Program-made: the position numbers and the translations under genes
The notes under the pieces: generated by a model
What the model saw: the letters and a program-made list of their open reading frames with translations, nothing else
Told to the model about the DNA's origin: nothing
The model's database searches: none
Shown here: positions 4,457 through 6,973 of the stretch, piece after piece
How positions within the stretch are numbered: position 1 is the stretch's first letter
How the letters are laid out: every line of letters starts with the position of its first letter
Assembly: GCA_002450295.1 (NCBI GenBank)
Contig: DJYX01000184.1
Location: 1 to 6,973, forward strand
Origin: Deltaproteobacteria bacterium UBA6967
Lineage (GTDB): Bacteria > SAR324 > NAC60-12
Length of the DNA: 6,973 bases
Direction: 5' to 3'

Positions 4457-5113
4457 ATGTCCCTCCTTATTTCTCTCCTCATTGCTTATCTCCTCGGAAG
4501 CATCCCTTTTGGACTGTTGATCGGCCGATTCTGGTTGGGTGTGGACGTGCGTCAGCAGGGCAGTGGAAACATTGGCATGACCAACGTCATGAGAGTTGGT
4601 GGTAAATTACCTGGAGCGCTGACATTCATTCTGGATTTTGGTAAAGCGTGGCTTGCTGTTGTGATAGCAGGTTTACTGCTGGTGGAAGAGCCAACGCCCG
4701 AACCTGCATTTGGAACTCTGATGCTGGTTGGGGCCTTCGCAATTCTTGGGCATATCTTTCCAGTTTTTCTGCGTTTCAAGGGTGGTAAGGGGATTTCGTG
4801 TCAAATTGGAACGCTATTGGCGGTCTATTACCCACTAGCGTTAGTGGGTATGGGAACTTGGTTGCTGATGTTTGCCTGGAAAAAAATATCCAGCCTTTCA
4901 GCAATTGTGATGCTTTGCCTATTACCAGCGGTCAGTCTTGTTTTGCCAGGGATGATGACAGAGATGCCAACATGGGATTTAACTGCAATTCAAGCCGCTT
5001 TGAGTCTGCTTCTGATATACTGCCATCGCGATAATCTCAGGAGATTACGCGAAGGTAGCGAGGGTGTTTTGCGAAGCCCTTCTTCGAACAATTCTTCTCA
5101 GAGATCACAATGA
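4457..5113 (+). CDS. plsY: Acyl-phosphate:glycerol-3-phosphate acyltransferase PlsY
   Basis: PlsY transfers an acyl group from acyl-phosphate to the sn-1 position of glycerol-3-phosphate, giving lysophosphatidic acid, the first committed step of membrane phospholipid synthesis. It is an integral inner-membrane enzyme that takes substrate from PlsX. The 218-residue product has the family N-terminus (YLLGSIPFGLLIG, 11-23) and the three conserved loops: GSGNIGMTNVMR (35-46), GHIFPVFLRFKGGKG (98-112) and HRDNLRRLREGSE (190-202). Hydrophobic segments lie between them, consistent with the usual multi-TM fold. Length is normal for the family, with a short Ser/Asn-rich tail. ATG 4457 has no good Shine-Dalgarno. 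The stop overlaps the next gene by 4 bp (ATGA). An unusually perfect hairpin lies within the gene at 4829-4850. No plsX is in the window. Confidence 0.95.
   Translation: MSLLISLLIAYLLGSIPFGLLIGRFWLGVDVRQQGSGNIGMTNVMRVGGKLPGALTFILDFGKAWLAVVIAGLLLVEEPTPEPAFGTLMLVGAFAILGHIFPVFLRFKGGKGISCQIGTLLAVYYPLALVGMGTWLLMFAWKKISSLSAIVMLCLLPAVSLVLPGMMTEMPTWDLTAIQAALSLLLIYCHRDNLRRLREGSEGVLRSPSSNNSSQRSQ
4829..4850 (+). repeat. Perfect 9-bp inverted repeat with 4-nt loop inside plsY
   Basis: TACCCACTA and TAGTGGGTA are exact reverse complements separated by GCGT, over plsY codons about 125-132, which encode a hydrophobic stretch (YPLALVGM). As RNA it would form a 9-bp stem. No U tract follows, so it is not a standard terminator. 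It may be a coding coincidence or an mRNA structure. Confidence 0.6.
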
Positions 5114-6270
5114 ATTTTAACCTTGTCCAGCCCCTGCGTTTTTTCTTTGGTGGGGGAATTTACCACCATGTTGCAAATTTAACGGTGGTGATCATGGCCT
5201 TGGCTATTCTGCATTTAGTGGGGCTCAAAATTTGGCCAGTATCGTTCCTTTTGTGGGTGAGCTTAATTGTTTTCGCCTCCATTGCTATCTGGCGAGCGGG
5301 AGATTTTTTCCAGCCAGCTGCAGATTATGTTCAGGAGAAACACAAACTCCCTGAATCCATTAAAGCAGCTGTGATTGATGCTGTTGCTAGTTCATTCCCA
5401 GAATTTTGTGTTGCAGTCATTGCGGTGATTTTGTTGGGAAGAGCTGAAGTGGGTATTTCGTCGATTGTAGGATCTGCGCTTTACAACGTCTTAATCATTC
5501 CAGCTGCTGCAGGCCTAGTTGCTAAAGGGCCAATGAAAATTGGTAAGGAGGTGGTTTGGAGAGACAGCTTGATGTATTTTGGCGTGGTAATTTTGTTGCT
5601 CGTAGCTTTGTTGGCATTCCCTAATGCCTGGGGTTTTGGTGTTGCTGCATTATTTATTCTCGCTTACGTGGGCTATATTTTTTGGTTAAACATTGATTAT
5701 CGCAAACACAAAAGAAATTTGGCTGAAGAGGACAATAATGAGAGTGTTCCAACAGAAACTGAAGCTAGTGTTGAAGAGGAAGAAGAATCTGAATTGGAAA
5801 TTCGGGATGAACCTCACGCATGGAAGTGGATATTAGGAATGATGCTGGTAATGGGCTTAGCCTCACACATATTGGTTGAGGCCTCCATCCAGCTTGGTGA
5901 TCTACTTGGTATTGATGCGGTGATTATGGGCTTCATTGTGATCGCAGCCGGGACTTCGGTGCCAGATACGGTACTCTCTGTTCTGAGTGCGAAAAGGGGT
6001 AATTACGATGCTGCAATATCCAATGTCTTCGGAAGCAATATTTTTGATATTTGTATTTGCCTTAGTGTCCCGATCCTACTTGCTTTAGTGTTGACCGGGT
6101 CTGTTACCCCAGTAAATTTGCCGCAGATCGAATTAGTGTATATGCTGGTTGGGGCTACTGCATTGGCAATCTATCTCTTCTGGAGTGATAACTACACACT
6201 TACCAAGACAAAATCTACAATCATGTTTGGTATTTACTTACTGATTATTTTGGTAGCAATGGCCCTGTAA
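5110..6270 (+). CDS. Na+/Ca2+ exchanger-family (CaCA) antiporter, NCKX-like
   Basis: CaCA antiporters move Ca2+ (or another cation) across the inner membrane in exchange for Na+, H+ or Na+/K+. The 386-residue protein has about ten TM helices in two halves joined by an acidic hydrophilic loop (about 195-236, with a run of five Glu at 222-226). The alpha-1 repeat has SSFPE with Glu98 (94-98), then IVGSALYNVL (119-128). The alpha-2 repeat has AAGTSVPD with Asp286 (279-286), then NVFGSNIFD (305-313). Glu98 and Asp286 correspond to the paired cation-binding acids of NCX/NCKX. Asp313 lies 27 residues after Asp286, the spacing and context (GSNIFD) of NCKX2 Asp575, a residue tied to K+ dependence. 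The usual Gly of the alpha-1 G-(S/T)-(S/A)-x-P-E motif is Ala93 here. The ATG overlaps the plsY stop (ATGA), and the M18 gene follows after 5 bp, so all three are probably co-transcribed. The transported ion is not fixed by the sequence. Confidence 0.88.
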   Translation: MNFNLVQPLRFFFGGGIYHHVANLTVVIMALAILHLVGLKIWPVSFLLWVSLIVFASIAIWRAGDFFQPAADYVQEKHKLPESIKAAVIDAVASSFPEFCVAVIAVILLGRAEVGISSIVGSALYNVLIIPAAAGLVAKGPMKIGKEVVWRDSLMYFGVVILLLVALLAFPNAWGFGVAALFILAYVGYIFWLNIDYRKHKRNLAEEDNNESVPTETEASVEEEEESELEIRDEPHAWKWILGMMLVMGLASHILVEASIQLGDLLGIDAVIMGFIVIAAGTSVPDTVLSVLSAKRGNYDAAISNVFGSNIFDICICLSVPILLALVLTGSVTPVNLPQIELVYMLVGATALAIYLFWSDNYTLTKTKSTIMFGIYLLIILVAMAL

Positions 6271-6275
6271 TTTTT

Positions 6276-6973
6276 ATGTCGTACATTTCGAACTTGCTCC
6301 AATTTTTGAATTTATCTCCGACGCCTTTCCATGCAGTTCAGTCAATCAAGCACCAACTCGTTGAGAGTGGCTTCCTTGAGTTGCGAGAAAGTCAACTTTG
6401 GGAGACGGAGCAGGGCGGAAAATACTATGTAACTCGGGGTGAAACCAGCATTGTCGCTTGGATTCAGGGAGAATCTCTCCCAGATTATGGAGCCCATATT
6501 GTTGGAGCTCATACCGATAGCCCCAACCTTCGGCTCAAGCCCCATCCTAATATCACCCGTAGTGGCTACCGTCAACTGGGAGTGGAGGTATATGGTGGGG
6601 TGTTGTTAGGGACTTGGACTGACAGAGATTTGTCTTTGGCAGGAAGGGTCTTCGTTGAGTCTAAAAATGGGCTGAAGACTTATCCTCTTCTCTGTAATCG
6701 ACCACTGGTCAGAATCCCACAGCTAGCGATTCATTTGAATCGTGAGGTAAATGATAAAGGCCTACAACTTAACAAGCAAAAACATCTGCCACCCATTTTG
6801 ACCAAGAGTCAAAACTGGGAAACTGAAGATGCTTTGAAGTTCTGGCTTGCAGAGGAATTGGATTTGGAGGCGAGCAAGATCCGGAGTTGGGATTTAAGTC
6901 TTTACGACACCCAATCAGCACAGTGCTGGGGGCCAGATCTGGAATTCATTGCCTCAGCGCGTTTGGATAACTT
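6276..6973 (+). CDS. apeB: M18-family aspartyl/general aminopeptidase, N-terminal part (3' end outside window)
   Basis: M18 enzymes are cytosolic di-metal aminopeptidases that form large oligomers and remove N-terminal, often acidic, residues from peptides. The frame is open from ATG 6276 to the window end, giving 232 whole codons of a protein usually around 430 residues. Family features are the N-terminal LLQFLNLSPTPFHAV (7-21), GGKYYVTRG (47-55), GAHTDSPNLRLKP (77-89) with metal-ligand-type His79, GVEVYGGVLLGTWTDRDLSLAGRV (102-125), and SARLDN (227-232) with the probable bridging Asp231. The remaining Glu, Asp and His ligands would lie beyond the window. The usual WFDRDLSLAGRV reads WTDRDLSLAGRV (Thr115 for Phe). 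Only 5 bp (TTTTT) separate the exchanger stop from this ATG and there is no Shine-Dalgarno, so reinitiation or coupling is likely. Confidence 0.92.
   Translation, partial: MSYISNLLQFLNLSPTPFHAVQSIKHQLVESGFLELRESQLWETEQGGKYYVTRGETSIVAWIQGESLPDYGAHIVGAHTDSPNLRLKPHPNITRSGYRQLGVEVYGGVLLGTWTDRDLSLAGRVFVESKNGLKTYPLLCNRPLVRIPQLAIHLNREVNDKGLQLNKQKHLPPILTKSQNWETEDALKFWLAEELDLEASKIRSWDLSLYDTQSAQCWGPDLEFIASARLDN

Noticed and set aside
4405..5034. Several 60-80 residue frames over plsY on both strands
   Set aside because: They lie in other frames of a strongly conserved gene and have no family features.
1..6973. Defence, toxin-antitoxin, prophage, transposon or CRISPR system
   Set aside because: No transposase, integrase, nuclease-effector, direct-repeat array or toxin-like gene pair is visible. 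All confident genes but the 88- and 157-residue ones fit known families of core functions.

Overview
This is a gene-dense bacterial chromosomal segment of moderate GC content (roughly mid-40s percent by eye). It holds ten confidently real protein genes and no visible mobile element, CRISPR array, tRNA or rRNA. I cannot name the species. A Wzz/GNVR-type polysaccharide co-polymerase tail suggests an organism that exports surface polysaccharide. Mini-ribonuclease III (MrnC) is best known from Firmicutes, cyanobacteria and plastids, and TPK-type thiamine pyrophosphokinase is not the enterobacterial solution. Almost no gene has a clear Shine-Dalgarno sequence, which also points away from classical Firmicutes and gamma-proteobacteria. 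The lineage is left open.

Layout: (1) 1-531, +, C-terminal part of a Wzz/GNVR chain-length protein. It converges on (2) thiN (1192-560, -), thiamine pyrophosphokinase. thiN diverges, only 16 bp apart, from (3) an rsmI-type tetrapyrrole-fold rRNA methyltransferase gene (1209-1940, +). The 3' end of rsmI overlaps by 112 bp, antisense, the end of a four-gene minus-strand operon. In transcription order that operon is (4) an R3H-domain nucleic-acid-binding protein (3607-3098), (5) mrnC (3111-2707), (6) an 88-residue membrane-anchored protein (2706-2440) and (7) an FtsB/DivIC-family septum protein (2443-1829). Its junctions are a 14-bp overlap, a 0-bp junction and a 4-bp overlap. A 276-bp divergent spacer (3608-3883) with small palindromes separates it from the rightward genes: (8) an unrecognised two-TM protein (3884-4357), (9) plsY (4457-5113), (10) a Na+/Ca2+ exchanger-family antiporter (5110-6270, 4-bp overlap with plsY) and (11) an M18 aminopeptidase (from 6276, cut by the window end).

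Functional themes: the minus-strand operon joins RNA binding and 23S rRNA maturation (R3H, MrnC) to a division protein. rsmI nearby adds 16S rRNA decoding-centre modification. The plus-strand run joins phospholipid synthesis (PlsY), cation exchange and peptide turnover. The region reads as core housekeeping chromosome. I found no convincing undescribed multi-gene system. The points most worth checking are the long antisense overlap, the tight divergent thiN/rsmI starts, a perfect 9-bp hairpin inside plsY, two G7 tracts, the atypical RsmI, and the NCKX-like K+-site aspartate in the exchanger.
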